A stretch of 64,000 nt of DNA from DASQZK01 sp963771005 (GCA_963771005.1 CAVYRO010000002.1:62001-126000), one strand, 5' to 3'. Positions 7,549 through 17,696 are shown, numbered from the stretch's first letter. The notes: generated by a model from the letters alone, not told the origin. A program made the numbers and translations.

Positions 7549-9348
7549 CTATTCCTTTTTTCCCTTTATTCGCAGTGTGTCCCGCGTCTCACCGCAACTC
7601 CGCATATCTTCACCGAAATAGGGATTCACGATCTCAGCCGTTTCACTGATCCAGTACGCTCCCCTGTTACCCACTGCCATAGGACAAAACTGGTAGAAGG
7701 CCTTTTCCCGGCCGGTTCCGAAACGGACTGCCGCTTCATACAATGCCGTACTTACGAGAGAGAAGGCTTCCCTTTGTTTTTCAATTTCTTTATCCTTTTC
7801 GATCTCACCGATTGCGGTTTCAAGTCTCCTGCTGATACTCATCCAGTAGGCTTTTTCATCACCCTTCAACAGATCTTCCCTTACTTTTTTTAAGCTTGCA
7901 GATACTCCCGCTGCGGATTTTTTCACCTGGTCCGGATCTGAACGGATAAAAGCATTCTTCATTTGGAGATATTGATCAAAAACGAGGGAAAGTTGGCCGG
8001 CAAAAGAGGGCGACGTCAGCTTCCCCCTGGCCTGGGATATGGAACCGGTCTTAAGCGCACTTCCTGTTCCGGCAACCGGCTCTACTTCCGCGGGGTTCAT
8101 CATGCTTACCTTTCCTGATAACTGGGCGGAAGCATCGATGCTGAAGACGCCGTTCACTGCGATTTCTTCGCCCTCGGTAAGGCCGTTTTCCACAACGTAA
8201 TGATCACCGGTTTCCGGTCCAAGCGTGATCTCCCGGTATTCAAATTCAGGTTCCTGGGTACCGGGGATCTTTACGTATACGATCGATCTTTTTCCGGTCC
8301 AGAGAACCGCCGTTTCCGGGATCAGGATCTGCCTCTGCTTACCGGCAATGGAAGATTGTGCGGTTCCGTCGGCGAACATTCCGGGTTTCAGTTCATCAAC
8401 CTTGTTTTCAATGGCCACACGGACACTGGCAACCCGGGTCTGCGGATTGAGCACCGGGTCGATAAAAGAGATCTTTCCACTGAAAGTTTCGCCCGGAACG
8501 GACGCAACGGTAAAGGTCACGCGGTCGTTGATATGCAGCCAGGGAAGATCCGACTCATAAGCTTCAAACATCACCCATAACCGGCTGAGATCTGTCACTT
8601 CAAACAGGGGAGATCCCGCCTTTACATAATCACCTGCCGACACATGACGCATGGTGACCGTTCCTGAAATAGGGGACAGGATATCTAGGTATTTTTCGGG
8701 TTCTCCTTTTTCTTCGATTTCACGGATCTGTTTATCGCTGAGATCCCAGAGCCGGAGTTTATTTTTTGATGCATCGTAAAGCGCGGTGTTCGATTCTCTC
8801 GCCTGGTATGCTTCAATGAGTTCCTGCTGGGCACTTACCAGTTCCGGTGAATAGATAATGGCCAGTTTCTCTCCTTTCTTTACGGTCTGACCCGTGAAAT
8901 TCACCAGGAGCTTTTCAATCCTCCCTCCAAACCGGGCTGTGAGTACTGCAATATTTCCTTCATCAGGTTCAAGCTTTCCAAGAAGGCGCACTTCTTTCTG
9001 CGGCAAGGCCTTTCCGACTTTCACAGTTCTAACCTCGGCGAGCTTCAATGCTTCCTCACTCATAAGGATCCCTTCTGCGGATGAGGTTTCACCTTTTGAA
9101 AATTCCCGGAGGGGGATGAGATCCATTCCACAGATGGGGCATTTTCCCGGATGATCAAGTCTCACCTGCGGATGCATGGAACAGGTCCATATTTGCGCTT
9201 GTGCCTGAACGAGGCTGTCAGCTTTCTCCTGCGGATCCGTGCTTTTCTTCCCGTCGTGGAAAAATGCAAAACCCAGTATAAGACCGGCAAGTATTGCGAT
9301 GGCAATGTTCCGGAGATTTTTTTTGTTTAAATTTTTCTTCGTTTTCAT
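7549..9348 (-). CDS. cusB: CusB-type RND periplasmic adaptor with heavy-metal-binding and DUF3347 domains
   Basis: 599 residues. An N-terminal signal anchor is followed by a heavy-metal-binding domain at about residues 53-80 (CSMHPQVRLDHPGKCPICGMDL, two CxxxH/CxxC-type motifs). Then comes the membrane-fusion-protein core (LLGKLEPDEGNIAVL, barrel-sandwich DILSPISGTVTMRHVSAGDYV, GKISFIDPVLNPQTRV). The C-terminal 150 residues resemble DUF3347 (FDQYLQMKNAF, FYQFCPMAVGNRGAYW), a domain often attached to Bacteroidota CusB proteins. It bridges the inner-membrane CusA pump to the TolC channel and probably binds Cu/Ag. It follows the TolC gene by 7 bp in the same operon. Confidence 0.92.
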   Translation of the reverse strand: MKTKKNLNKKNLRNIAIAILAGLILGFAFFHDGKKSTDPQEKADSLVQAQAQIWTCSMHPQVRLDHPGKCPICGMDLIPLREFSKGETSSAEGILMSEEALKLAEVRTVKVGKALPQKEVRLLGKLEPDEGNIAVLTARFGGRIEKLLVNFTGQTVKKGEKLAIIYSPELVSAQQELIEAYQARESNTALYDASKNKLRLWDLSDKQIREIEEKGEPEKYLDILSPISGTVTMRHVSAGDYVKAGSPLFEVTDLSRLWVMFEAYESDLPWLHINDRVTFTVASVPGETFSGKISFIDPVLNPQTRVASVRVAIENKVDELKPGMFADGTAQSSIAGKQRQILIPETAVLWTGKRSIVYVKIPGTQEPEFEYREITLGPETGDHYVVENGLTEGEEIAVNGVFSIDASAQLSGKVSMMNPAEVEPVAGTGSALKTGSISQARGKLTSPSFAGQLSLVFDQYLQMKNAFIRSDPDQVKKSAAGVSASLKKVREDLLKGDEKAYWMSISRRLETAIGEIEKDKEIEKQREAFSLVSTALYEAAVRFGTGREKAFYQFCPMAVGNRGAYWISETAEIVNPYFGEDMRSCGETRDTLRIKGKKE

Positions 9349-9355
9349 AATGCTG

Positions 9356-10604
9356 TCATTTACCCATTAAATAGGTTACAAATGCCGCTGCCGCATTCCT
9401 GTCGGCCCTGGCTTTATCGAGTTCCAGGGCATAGCTGAGCAGGCGGCGTTCCATTCGCAGTACTTCTTCAAAATTTTCACCTCCCGTACTGTAATCCGAG
9501 AGAAGGATCCGCAACGACCTTTCTGCAAGTTCGAGCTGGGATTCATTAAGGCTTACCCGGCGCTCCGCATCCCTGTAGTCTCTCGTAGTCTGTTCAAAGA
9601 TCGTGTTGAGACTGTTCAGCTTTTCCTGCTTTCCGTATTCGGCCGATTCCCTGTTGTATTGTACTTCACGGACCATAGCCTCATATTTCTTGCGATAAAG
9701 TGGTATTTTAATGCCGACGGTGGGAAAAGCGAGGGCGTCTTTTCCTGCATTGGCAACGGTCATTCCACCCTCAGGCTGCCCGATGAGGAAATATTCAAAT
9801 CCCAGTGTGAAAGAGGGTTTCCCCGCATTTTTAGCTACAATTTCCCGGTGATCCCATCGACTCGATGAGATGTTCCATCTGCCGTACCTGATGATTCTGG
9901 ACCGAGATGCTGTCCCAGGTTTCGGATGGATCCATATCGAGTTTCCCGGCATCAAGGGTATCGGGAGCGTCGACCGGTGTTTCCGGCCCTGTGTTCAGCA
10001 AGTTGTTGAACATCACATTAAGTGTATGTTCTTTATCCTTCAGCAGGGCCAGCTGGTTTTCCAGATCGCCGGTCTCCATTTGCAGCCGGATCTCATCAAC
10101 CGAAGAAGCCAGGCCTGCCGATATCTTCGAAAGTGCAACCTGGCGGAATGTATTGAGGATGGCGAGGTTTTCCTTTGTGCGGCCGATGGCTTTGTTCACA
10201 ACATAAAGATCATACCAGGTGGATTTTATATCGTAATAGAGTTTCGATTTCGCCTGGCGGAAATTTTCCAGATTGGCCTCTGCCATGGATGAGGCAGCGT
10301 CTTTACCTGCTTTCAGGCTCCCGAACCATGGGAATGACTGGCTGATGCCTATGCGGGCCTGTTGCGGGCCCAGCCTGGTCTGCACGGGCTCAATGAGGTA
10401 ACCGAACATGACCTGGGGATCGGGAAGGGCCCCGGCTTGCGGAATTTCCTCCAGTGTAGCCCGGTATGCGGCGAATTGCGCTTTCAGCCCCGGGTTGTTC
10501 CTGGCCGCAGTGATGAGGTAGTCATCCAGCCGGCTGTCCTGGGCGTTTCCCTCAAATATCGGGAACAGGAGAAAAATAAGGCAGGTGATCAGGATTTTTT
10601 TCAT
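9356..10604 (-). pseudogene. TolC-family outer-membrane channel of the metal pump, frameshifted
   Basis: Two overlapping frames encode one TolC/CusC-like protein. The N-terminal part is 10604 to 9831 (signal peptide, RLDDYLITAARNNPGLKAQ, then ISQSFPWFGSLKAG). The C-terminal part runs in the other frame down to 9356 (REIVAKNAGKPSFTLGFEY to AFVTYLMGK). The switch falls at about 9840-9870, just after RQMEHLIES, and needs a net +1 shift. Joined, they give about 416 residues, the normal family length, so one indel separates this from an intact gene: real loss, or a sequencing/assembly error. The start overlaps the cusA stop (ATGA), implying translational coupling. Confidence 0.85.
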
Positions 10605-13600
10605 GATGGATTTTTTTCAGTGATTACCAATGTTCTCATTTCTCTTTTCACCCTTCCTTCCTGCCACATACAATAAAGCACGGGTACAACAAACATAGTC
10701 ATCACCTGGATGAGCATCCCCCCAAAGCCCGGGATAGCCATGGGAACCATAATATCCGAACCCTTACCCGTGGACGATAATACCGGGATGAGGGCAATGA
10801 TGGCGACTGCGGCGGTCATCATGGCAGGTCTTACCCTGCGGCTTCCTGCCAGGAGCACCGCATCCCTTACCTCCTGGATCGTACCCGGTTTTTCACTTCC
10901 GAAAACCTGTTTCAGGTATGTTCCCATGATCACGCCGTCATCGGTAGCAATACCGAATAGTGCTATAAATCCAACCCAGACGGCTACACTGAGGTTTACG
11001 GAATGCATCCGGAACAGGTCCCGCATATTAATGCCTCCCAGGGAGAAATTCATGAACCAACCCTGTCCGTATAACCAGAGCATGATGAATCCTCCGGCGA
11101 AGGCCACGAAAATCCCTGAAAATACCATTGCGGATGTCGTAACGGAACGGAACTGGAAATACAGAATAAGGAAGATGAGCAGGAGGGATACCGGGACCAC
11201 CAGTGAAAGTCTTTTGGTCGCCCGGATCTGGTTCTCATAATTACCGGTAAAAGTATAGCTCACGCCGGACGGAATCACGAATTCGCCCGATTCAATTTTT
11301 GAATTGAGGAAATCCCGGGCTTCCTCCACCACGTTAACTTCGGCCTGCCCTTCTTTTTTATCGAAGATCACATAACCTACGAGGAAGGTATTTTCGCTCT
11401 TTATCATCTGAGGACCCCGGGTGTATTTTATTGCGGCGAGCTGGTCAAGCGGGATCTGAGCCCCCGATGGGGTGGGGATCAGAATCTTCCCAAGTTCTTC
11501 GGGATTGTCCCTGAATTCGCGGGCATACCTGACCCTTACTGGAAAACGTTCCCGTCCTTCAACTGTTGTGGTGAGGGGCATTCCTCCCACAGATCCGCCT
11601 ATAAACGACTGCATATCACTGATTGTAAGTCCGTACCGTGATATTTTCCTCCTGTCGATATGTATCTCGAGATAGGGTTTTCCGACTACGCGGTCAGCGA
11701 ACACGGAAGAAGGTTTTATGGAAGGAACCTGCTGCAGGAAGTTTTCCAGCAGAAATCCAGTTTTTTCGATGGATTCCAGGTTCGGACCGAAAACTTTTAT
11801 ACCCATGGGAGCCCGCATGCCGGTCTGCAACATGACCAATCGGGTCTGTATAGGCTGAAGTTTTTGTGCCGAGGTGAGCCCCGGGTAAGTTGAAGCCTCC
11901 GTGATGCGGTCCCAGATATCAGCAGGTGATTTTATCTCTTTTCTCCATTGCCGGAAATATTCGCCGTGCTTGTCGGGGATAAGTTCCCCTGCTGTTAGAT
12001 TGTGGTAGGTATCTTCCGAAGAATCGACGGTTCCACCGTTTTTAAGCTTGAATTTACCCTCCCTGTCAACGCTGAAGCGGACGCGGTTCCCGTTTTCATC
12101 CAGCATATATTCCGGTTTATAATTGATGATATTCTCGAACATGGAGATGGGAGCGGGGTCCAGGGCGGAATTTACCCTTCCCCATTTTCCGACAACACTC
12201 CCGACCTCGGGAATGGCATTGACCCTTTTGTCGATCGACCGGATGACCTCCGTATTTTCATCTACTCCGGAATGTGGCATTGTTGTGGGCATCAGAAGAA
12301 AGGAACCCTCATCAAGGGCCGGCATAAATTCTTTTCCTGTGCCGGGAAATGTACGGTCCATAAAATTCCAGGCTTCGGTGTTTTTTATTTTTGCGGGAAG
12401 GAAACTGAATACCCGGTGGGTGCCCTGCCAGGACATGATGCCCAGGAAGACTACGATGCCGGGGATGCTCAGGAATTGCCATTTATGCGAGAGACACCAT
12501 TTCAGGATAGGACCGTAAAAGTGAACAATAGTCATGAGTGTGCCGAGCACGGCACCGATGACAGCCACTGCAAAAAGGAGGTTTGTGAGCAGGCTGTTGG
12601 CTGCGCCCAGTGGCATCCATTCGGTGGTCAGGAAATAGAGAATGACGGCGAGAGTTATGCCTATGCCGATATATTGGGGAAAGTTTTTTCTTCGTTCCGG
12701 CCACCGGGATGATAACAGATTATTGATCCCGAAAGCGGATATGGCCAGCGCCAGCCAGGAATGAAGTGCAAAGGCCAGCACGGTACCGAGGATGATCAGG
12801 ATACCGTTCCATATCCTTTTCACACTCTTCCTGTCAAACCGTATCGAAAAAAAGAGGTGGGCCATGGAAGGGATGATCATGATGCCGATAACCAGGGATG
12901 AGAGGATGGCAAAAGTCTTTGTAAATGCCAGGGGCCGGAACAATTTACCTTCCGCCGCCTGCATGGCGAACACAGGAAGAAAACTGATGATAGTCGTAGC
13001 CAGGGCTGTCATGACAGCCGATGCAACCTCGGTGGTGGATTCGTAAATGACGTTCATGAGTCTCTTCCCACGGGCTCCCCGGTTGACGGGCATTTCAAGA
13101 TGACGTACGATGTTCTCGGTAAAAACGATACCTACATCCACCATTACCCCGATGGCAATGGCAATACCCGACAGAGCGACAACGTTGGCATCCACCCCGA
13201 ATTTGCGCATCACGATGAAAGTCATGAGAACGCCGATGGGCAGCAGGCTCGAAATAAGAATAGATGCTCCCAGGTTCAGCACCAGCATGAGAACTACGAT
13301 AATGCTTATGAGAATTTCATGGGTCAGCGCTGATTCCAGGGTTCCGAGCGTTTCCCGGATCAAACCTGAACGGTCGTAAAAGGGAACGATGGTAACTTTT
13401 GAAACCGTTCCGTCGGCCAGAGTTTTTGAAGGAAGCCCGGGGGAAATCTCCCCAATCTTTTCCTTGATATGGCTTATTGTTTCCATGGGATTTGATCCGT
13501 ACCGGGCGACAACAACACCGCCAACCGCTTCGGATCCTCCTTTATCGAGTCCGCCCCGTCGTGTGGCCGGGCCGAAATTGACCTTTGCCACATCGCTGAT

Positions 13601-14425
13601 CCGCACCGGCACGTTATCGTTTACGGCGATCACGCTTTCTTCAATATCATCGAGGGTTTTCACATATCCGAGAGCACGGATCATGTACTCGGCCTTATTA
13701 TATTCAATGGTGCGGGCGCCGATATCCAGGTTACTGTTCTTAACCGCCTTCATGATCTGTGCTACATTCACCCGGTTGGCTTTCATGGCATCGGGATCGA
13801 TATCGACCTGGTATTCCCTGATAAATCCGCCGACGGAGGCCACTTCGGAAACTCCTTTGGCAGAGGAAAGCCCGTACTTTACGTAGAAATCCTGGATGGT
13901 TCGCAGTTCTTCAGGATCCCAGCCGCCCGCAGGTTTCCCGTTCTTATCCCGTCCTTCCAGGGTGTACCAGTAGATCTGCCCGAGCGCTGTGGCATCAGGT
14001 CCCAGTGCCGGGGTCACACCATCCGGAAGCGTTCCGGAAGGCAGAGAATTCAGCTTTTCCAGGATCCGTGTGCGGCTCCAGTAAAATTCGATCTTCTCGT
14101 CAAAAATGATGTAAATACTCGAAAAGCCGAATATTGAACTGCTGCGTATGGTCTTTACCCCCGGGATCCCAAGCAGGGCTGTCGTCAAAGGATAGGTCAC
14201 CTGGTCCTCGATATCCTGCGGTGATCGCCCGTTCCATTCCGTATAAACGATCTGTTGATTCTCGCCAATGTCGGGTATGGCATCGACAGGAACGGGATCG
14301 CGCGGAAGGATTCCCGTTTTCCAATTGAAGGGTGCCGTTGCAATTCCCCATAAAACAAAGGAGATCAGTGCAAGGGTGGTTACGAGTTTGTTCTCGAGAA
14401 AAAACTTTATGATTTTATTCAACAT
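10601..14425 (-). CDS. cusA: CusA/CzcA-family heavy-metal RND efflux pump
   Basis: 1274 residues from the ATG at 14425; an 18-residue upstream extension was not used because MLNKIIKFFLENKLVT is the standard family N-terminus. Conserved features: VDAIPDIGENQQIVYTEWNGRSPQDIEDQVTYP is the HME-RND porter start, GVMVDVGIVFTENI the TM4 proton-relay region, and GIATDDGVIMGTYLKQ the second-half counterpart. It exports monovalent or divalent heavy metals across the envelope by proton antiport. It is longer than E. coli CusA (1047), with extra hydrophobic segments at about residues 540-700, as in other Bacteroidota copies. First large gene of the operon cusA-tolC-cusB-HMA. Confidence 0.93.
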   Translation of the reverse strand: MLNKIIKFFLENKLVTTLALISFVLWGIATAPFNWKTGILPRDPVPVDAIPDIGENQQIVYTEWNGRSPQDIEDQVTYPLTTALLGIPGVKTIRSSSIFGFSSIYIIFDEKIEFYWSRTRILEKLNSLPSGTLPDGVTPALGPDATALGQIYWYTLEGRDKNGKPAGGWDPEELRTIQDFYVKYGLSSAKGVSEVASVGGFIREYQVDIDPDAMKANRVNVAQIMKAVKNSNLDIGARTIEYNKAEYMIRALGYVKTLDDIEESVIAVNDNVPVRISDVAKVNFGPATRRGGLDKGGSEAVGGVVVARYGSNPMETISHIKEKIGEISPGLPSKTLADGTVSKVTIVPFYDRSGLIRETLGTLESALTHEILISIIVVLMLVLNLGASILISSLLPIGVLMTFIVMRKFGVDANVVALSGIAIAIGVMVDVGIVFTENIVRHLEMPVNRGARGKRLMNVIYESTTEVASAVMTALATTIISFLPVFAMQAAEGKLFRPLAFTKTFAILSSLVIGIMIIPSMAHLFFSIRFDRKSVKRIWNGILIILGTVLAFALHSWLALAISAFGINNLLSSRWPERRKNFPQYIGIGITLAVILYFLTTEWMPLGAANSLLTNLLFAVAVIGAVLGTLMTIVHFYGPILKWCLSHKWQFLSIPGIVVFLGIMSWQGTHRVFSFLPAKIKNTEAWNFMDRTFPGTGKEFMPALDEGSFLLMPTTMPHSGVDENTEVIRSIDKRVNAIPEVGSVVGKWGRVNSALDPAPISMFENIINYKPEYMLDENGNRVRFSVDREGKFKLKNGGTVDSSEDTYHNLTAGELIPDKHGEYFRQWRKEIKSPADIWDRITEASTYPGLTSAQKLQPIQTRLVMLQTGMRAPMGIKVFGPNLESIEKTGFLLENFLQQVPSIKPSSVFADRVVGKPYLEIHIDRRKISRYGLTISDMQSFIGGSVGGMPLTTTVEGRERFPVRVRYAREFRDNPEELGKILIPTPSGAQIPLDQLAAIKYTRGPQMIKSENTFLVGYVIFDKKEGQAEVNVVEEARDFLNSKIESGEFVIPSGVSYTFTGNYENQIRATKRLSLVVPVSLLLIFLILYFQFRSVTTSAMVFSGIFVAFAGGFIMLWLYGQGWFMNFSLGGINMRDLFRMHSVNLSVAVWVGFIALFGIATDDGVIMGTYLKQVFGSEKPGTIQEVRDAVLLAGSRRVRPAMMTAAVAIIALIPVLSSTGKGSDIMVPMAIPGFGGMLIQVMTMFVVPVLYCMWQEGRVKREMRTLVITEKNPS

Positions 14426-14557
14426 TTTATTTTGATCCGTTAGATTCTGATTATCCGGACAGGATAAAAAGCCCAACATGCGGAAAATGTCTCAGAAAGA
14501 CATGATCATTGCACGCCGGCTGCCATAGAAGGCCGGTATTTTCGAATAATTAACGGA

Positions 14558-14938
14558 TCAGCAACGGAAGGACCGGGTTAACTCCGGACCCGGTGGCGGG
14601 GAATGAAAATCCTGGAAATAGAGCCCTGCATTACCGGCAAGCGGGGAAGCAAAGGGGCTGGTGAAGAACAAATCGGTCTTCATGCCGAAAAGATCAAAAA
14701 CAGGCATGGTCTGACTGCCAAAGGTATTCGCAGAAAGGAGATAATTGCCGTTGATCTTATATGTTATCTGGTGATTTTCGCAATGGTTGCAGGAATTGCC
14801 TCCACAACAGTGATGTCCGGAGGAAGAAAGTTCCAGACTCTGCATCTTTCCGCCACAGTAATGGGCATTTAAGGTGACCCCCATCGTGGCGATCAGAAGG
14901 AAAAATGAAAGGATGATATGTGAAATTTTCTTTATCAT
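14558..14938 (-). CDS. HYC_CC_PP-family small exported protein
   Basis: 126 residues from the ATG at 14938; the longer frame upstream lacks coding character. It has a signal peptide, then the defining motifs in order: NAHYCGGKM (HYC), HHCCGGNSCNHC (CC) and HSPPPGPE near the C-terminus (PP). The cysteine/histidine cluster suggests metal binding in the periplasm, although no biochemical role is established for the family. It sits between the HMA-AraC regulator and cusA on the same strand, which supports a role in copper or related metal handling. Confidence 0.82.
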   Translation of the reverse strand: MIKKISHIILSFFLLIATMGVTLNAHYCGGKMQSLELSSSGHHCCGGNSCNHCENHQITYKINGNYLLSANTFGSQTMPVFDLFGMKTDLFFTSPFASPLAGNAGLYFQDFHSPPPGPELTRSFRC

Positions 14939-15026
14939 CAGGATTAATAACCTCGCAAATATAGATTTTATTGTGATAAGATGATTTATAAAATTATACC
15001 GGATTCTTATAAAATTCCCATAAATC

Positions 15027-15599
15027 TTATATTCTGTCAAGCGAGACGCGGCCGATATCACCCTGGCGGTTGTAATTGGAAGGAGTGATCCCGGTGATCT
15101 TTTTAAACTGGGCCGAAAAATGCTGTACGCTGCTGTAACCGAGCTTAAAGGCGATCTCACTCAGGTTCAGATCGCCGTACTCCAGCAATTCTTTGGCGCG
15201 CTCGATTTTTTGGTAGATATAATATTTTTCGAGGGTCATATTTTCCCTGGCGGAAAAAAGGCTGCTCAGGTGTTTGTAACTTAGATCAAACCGCCGGGCA
15301 AGATAATCGGAAAGATTGACCCGGGCAAGGGCATCATCTGAATAATGCACAAGCTCCACAACGGCGGCCTTGATCTTTTCAATGATCACTTCCTGCCTGT
15401 CCCTGATCAGCTCGAAACCGTTATCTTCCAGTGCAGGAACTGCCTTTGAAATCTGTTCGCCGGAGGGAGGGACTTTCAGTATTACCGATCCCAGGCTTAT
15501 ATCTTCGATCTCAAATCCAATCTTTGACAGTTCATCCTTCACCGTACGGATGCAACGGTCGCAAACCATATTTTTGATGTAAAGGATCTTATCATTCAT
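15027..15599 (-). CDS. AraC-family regulator with N-terminal HMA-like metal sensor
   Basis: 190 residues. Residues 1-70 look like an HMA module (YIKNMVCDRCIRTVKDELSKIG) with a CxxC metal-binding pair. Residues about 85-180 are an AraC DNA-binding domain: a first helix-turn-helix around LSDYLARRFDLSYKHLSSLF and a second at LSEIAFKLGYSSVQHFSAQF, ending KKITGITPSNYN. It is the first gene of the minus-strand metal cluster, so it most likely senses Cu(I) or a similar metal directly and activates the HYC_CC_PP/cus genes. The fusion replaces the two-component or MerR sensors that control Cus systems in Proteobacteria. Confidence 0.88.
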   Translation of the reverse strand: MNDKILYIKNMVCDRCIRTVKDELSKIGFEIEDISLGSVILKVPPSGEQISKAVPALEDNGFELIRDRQEVIIEKIKAAVVELVHYSDDALARVNLSDYLARRFDLSYKHLSSLFSARENMTLEKYYIYQKIERAKELLEYGDLNLSEIAFKLGYSSVQHFSAQFKKITGITPSNYNRQGDIGRVSLDRI

Positions 15600-15689
15600 A
15601 ACACGTTAACAATTGCGCCGCTTCAGAGTTTAAATATAAGACCTTTTTCCACTCCTGTCAATTGGGCCGTGGATGCCTTTTACAAGTCC

Positions 15690-15755
15690 CCGGGGATCCT
15701 GCTGAGCGCCGTCGAAATACGAAGTCGAAGGGAAATTTCAATTTGAAAGGATTTT
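15690..15755. repeat. Short palindromic repeat remnant
   Basis: The segment with CTGCTGAGCGCCGTCGAA and ACGAAGTCGAAGGG resembles, on the same strand, the CCCTGAGCGGAGCCGAAGGG arm of the inverted repeat at 6805-7031. It may be a degenerate copy of a dispersed element. The gap 15600-15855 otherwise shows only A/T-rich promoter-like sequence. Confidence 0.35.
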
Positions 15756-15855
15756 TATAGGTAATGAAATATTTGAGATTACAGCTTCTTTCTGTTGCAG
15801 ATTGACTTCCGTTTGTCAGTCTGTGTATTATGTTTATTTTTACAATAAAAGTCTT

Positions 15856-16530
15856 ATGCTAAGATCCGAAATCAACAGGCAGATAGCCGGGGCAAAAGTT
15901 TTCTTTGCTGAAAATAATTTTTATCTCCCGCCATGGGCCATATGGGAGCCGGAACAGTGGAAAGGAAGGAAAAAGGAGGTTTCCGGGATCGTAAGGAACA
16001 TGCTCGGCTGGGATCTTACGGATTTTGGCAGCGGCAATTTTCACAGAAAAGGCCTCCTGCTCTTCACACTGAGAAACGGAAAACTGAAATCGGACCGGAA
16101 AAGGTATGCTGAAAAGATCATGATCGTGGGGGAATTGCAGGAAACCCCTATGCATTTTCACAGGAAAAAGATGGAGGACATTATTAACCGGGGAGGGGGA
16201 AACCTCGTGATCGAATTATTCAATTCCGGGAACGACGAAAAACTTACTTTCACCGATGTTAAAGTCTCCACCGACGGGCTGGAGAGGATAATTCCAGCCG
16301 GATCTTCGATTATGCTGACTCCCGGCGAGAGCATCTGCCTTGAACCCATGATGTACCATCGTTTCTGGGGAGAACCCGGCCATGGAAAAATCCTGGTGGG
16401 TGAGGTAAGCAGCGTCAATGACGACCGTAAGGACAATCTCTTCCTTGACGGTTCCGGCCGTTTCCCGGACATCGAAGAGGATGAAGCTCCTTTGCACCTC
16501 CTGGTCTCCGATTATCCAAAATATCTCTGA
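15856..16530 (+). CDS. D-lyxose / D-mannose ketol-isomerase (DUF1498 cupin)
   Basis: 224 residues from the ATG at 15856, matching the roughly 227 of characterised D-lyxose isomerases; an 18-residue extension was rejected. Metal ligands of the cupin are visible in TPMHFHRKKMEDI and later MMYHRFWGEPG. WEPEQWKGRKKEVSGIVRNMLGWDLTDFG is typical of the family N-terminus. It interconverts D-lyxose and D-xylulose (also D-mannose and D-fructose). Its stop overlaps the start of the PfkB kinase (TGATG), so the two are translationally coupled and probably catalyse successive steps. Confidence 0.88.
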   Translation: MLRSEINRQIAGAKVFFAENNFYLPPWAIWEPEQWKGRKKEVSGIVRNMLGWDLTDFGSGNFHRKGLLLFTLRNGKLKSDRKRYAEKIMIVGELQETPMHFHRKKMEDIINRGGGNLVIELFNSGNDEKLTFTDVKVSTDGLERIIPAGSSIMLTPGESICLEPMMYHRFWGEPGHGKILVGEVSSVNDDRKDNLFLDGSGRFPDIEEDEAPLHLLVSDYPKYL

Positions 16531-17696
16531 TGTCAAAACTGAACATATCCTGTACCGGTTGTTCCCTGATGGACTATTTGTACAATGGGATCGCTTTTTC
16601 GGGTGACGGTATCTTACCGTATCTTTCACTAAATGAAGGTGACGGGGGCCTCATTCCGGGGAAACTTGTATTTACCGAAGAGCTCGAACGTTTTGCCGGG
16701 CAGCCTTATACGGACATCATTGCCGGCATTACGGGCGGCAGGGAACCCGATGCCATGAATATCGGGGGTCCGGGGATCGTTGCAATGATCCACGCTGCCC
16801 AGCTTGCCGGACATGACAATGGCATACGTTTTTACGGGGCTGCCGGGAATGACAGTGTCGCATTCAACCTGAAAAGACTTTTGTCCGCTACACCCTTGTC
16901 GGACCGGTATCTTACGACATTATCCTCCTCCACACCTTTCACGCATGTACTCTCCGATCCCGGATATGATGGCGGACATGGGGAAAGGATCTTCATCAAT
17001 CACATCGGGGCAGCCTGGGGATTGGACATTCCCGGGCCATCCTTTTATGATGCGGGCATTGTCGTTTTCGGCGGAACGGCACTTGTTCCGGCAATACATG
17101 ATAAACTGGACATCCTGCTCGGGGAAGCCAAAAAACGGGGTGCTTTTACCATTGTCAATACAGTCTATGATTTTCGCAGCCAGAGATCGGGTCCGGGCAA
17201 ACCCTGGCCCCTTGGGAAGCTGGGTTCCCTGAGGAATATCGATCTGTTGATCATGGACAGGGAAGAAGCTCTCAAGATCAGCGGAACCGGAACAATTGGC
17301 GATGCCATTGATTATTTTTATACGGAAGGAACGGCAGGTATAATTATCACCGACGGCGTGCGTCCCGCAAGGGTTCGCGCCTCTGGTAAAATTTTCAGGG
17401 ACGGGATAAACGGTGAATTCCCCGTTTCTGAAACCATTCTCCGGGAACTGCGGGATTCAGAGCTCCGGGGAGATACAACGGGATGCGGTGACAATTTTAC
17501 GGGTGGGGTGATCTACGCTGTTGCGGAGCAACTCAGAAGAGGAATCACAAAACCCGATCTCCGGGATGCAGTTGCCTGGGGTATGGCGTCGGGAGGTTTT
17601 GCCTGTTTCTATCTCGGGGGAACCTATTATGAGACCCGGCCGGGTGAAAAGATGGAAAAGATCAGGAGATATTATCGGTTGTATGTTGAATCGTGA
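16530..17696 (+). CDS. PfkB/ribokinase-family sugar kinase
   Basis: 388 residues. The C-terminal PfkB signature is DTTGCGDNFTGGVI, with Asp321 as the expected catalytic base; Cys replaces the usual Ala of the GAGD anion hole. MNIGGPGIVAMIHAAQLAG is the N-terminal sugar-binding glycine-rich region. It is longer than ribokinase (about 310), with an insert carrying HVLSDPGYDGGHGERIFINH. Coupling to the lyxose/mannose isomerase suggests phosphorylation of the ketose product (D-xylulose or D-fructose), but substrate cannot be read from sequence. Confidence 0.85.
   Translation: MSKLNISCTGCSLMDYLYNGIAFSGDGILPYLSLNEGDGGLIPGKLVFTEELERFAGQPYTDIIAGITGGREPDAMNIGGPGIVAMIHAAQLAGHDNGIRFYGAAGNDSVAFNLKRLLSATPLSDRYLTTLSSSTPFTHVLSDPGYDGGHGERIFINHIGAAWGLDIPGPSFYDAGIVVFGGTALVPAIHDKLDILLGEAKKRGAFTIVNTVYDFRSQRSGPGKPWPLGKLGSLRNIDLLIMDREEALKISGTGTIGDAIDYFYTEGTAGIIITDGVRPARVRASGKIFRDGINGEFPVSETILRELRDSELRGDTTGCGDNFTGGVIYAVAEQLRRGITKPDLRDAVAWGMASGGFACFYLGGTYYETRPGEKMEKIRRYYRLYVES

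Noticed and set aside
12002..12712. Plus-strand 236-residue frame opposite cusA
   Set aside because: Antisense to the CusA membrane domain; no recognisable domain and no promoter-like context.
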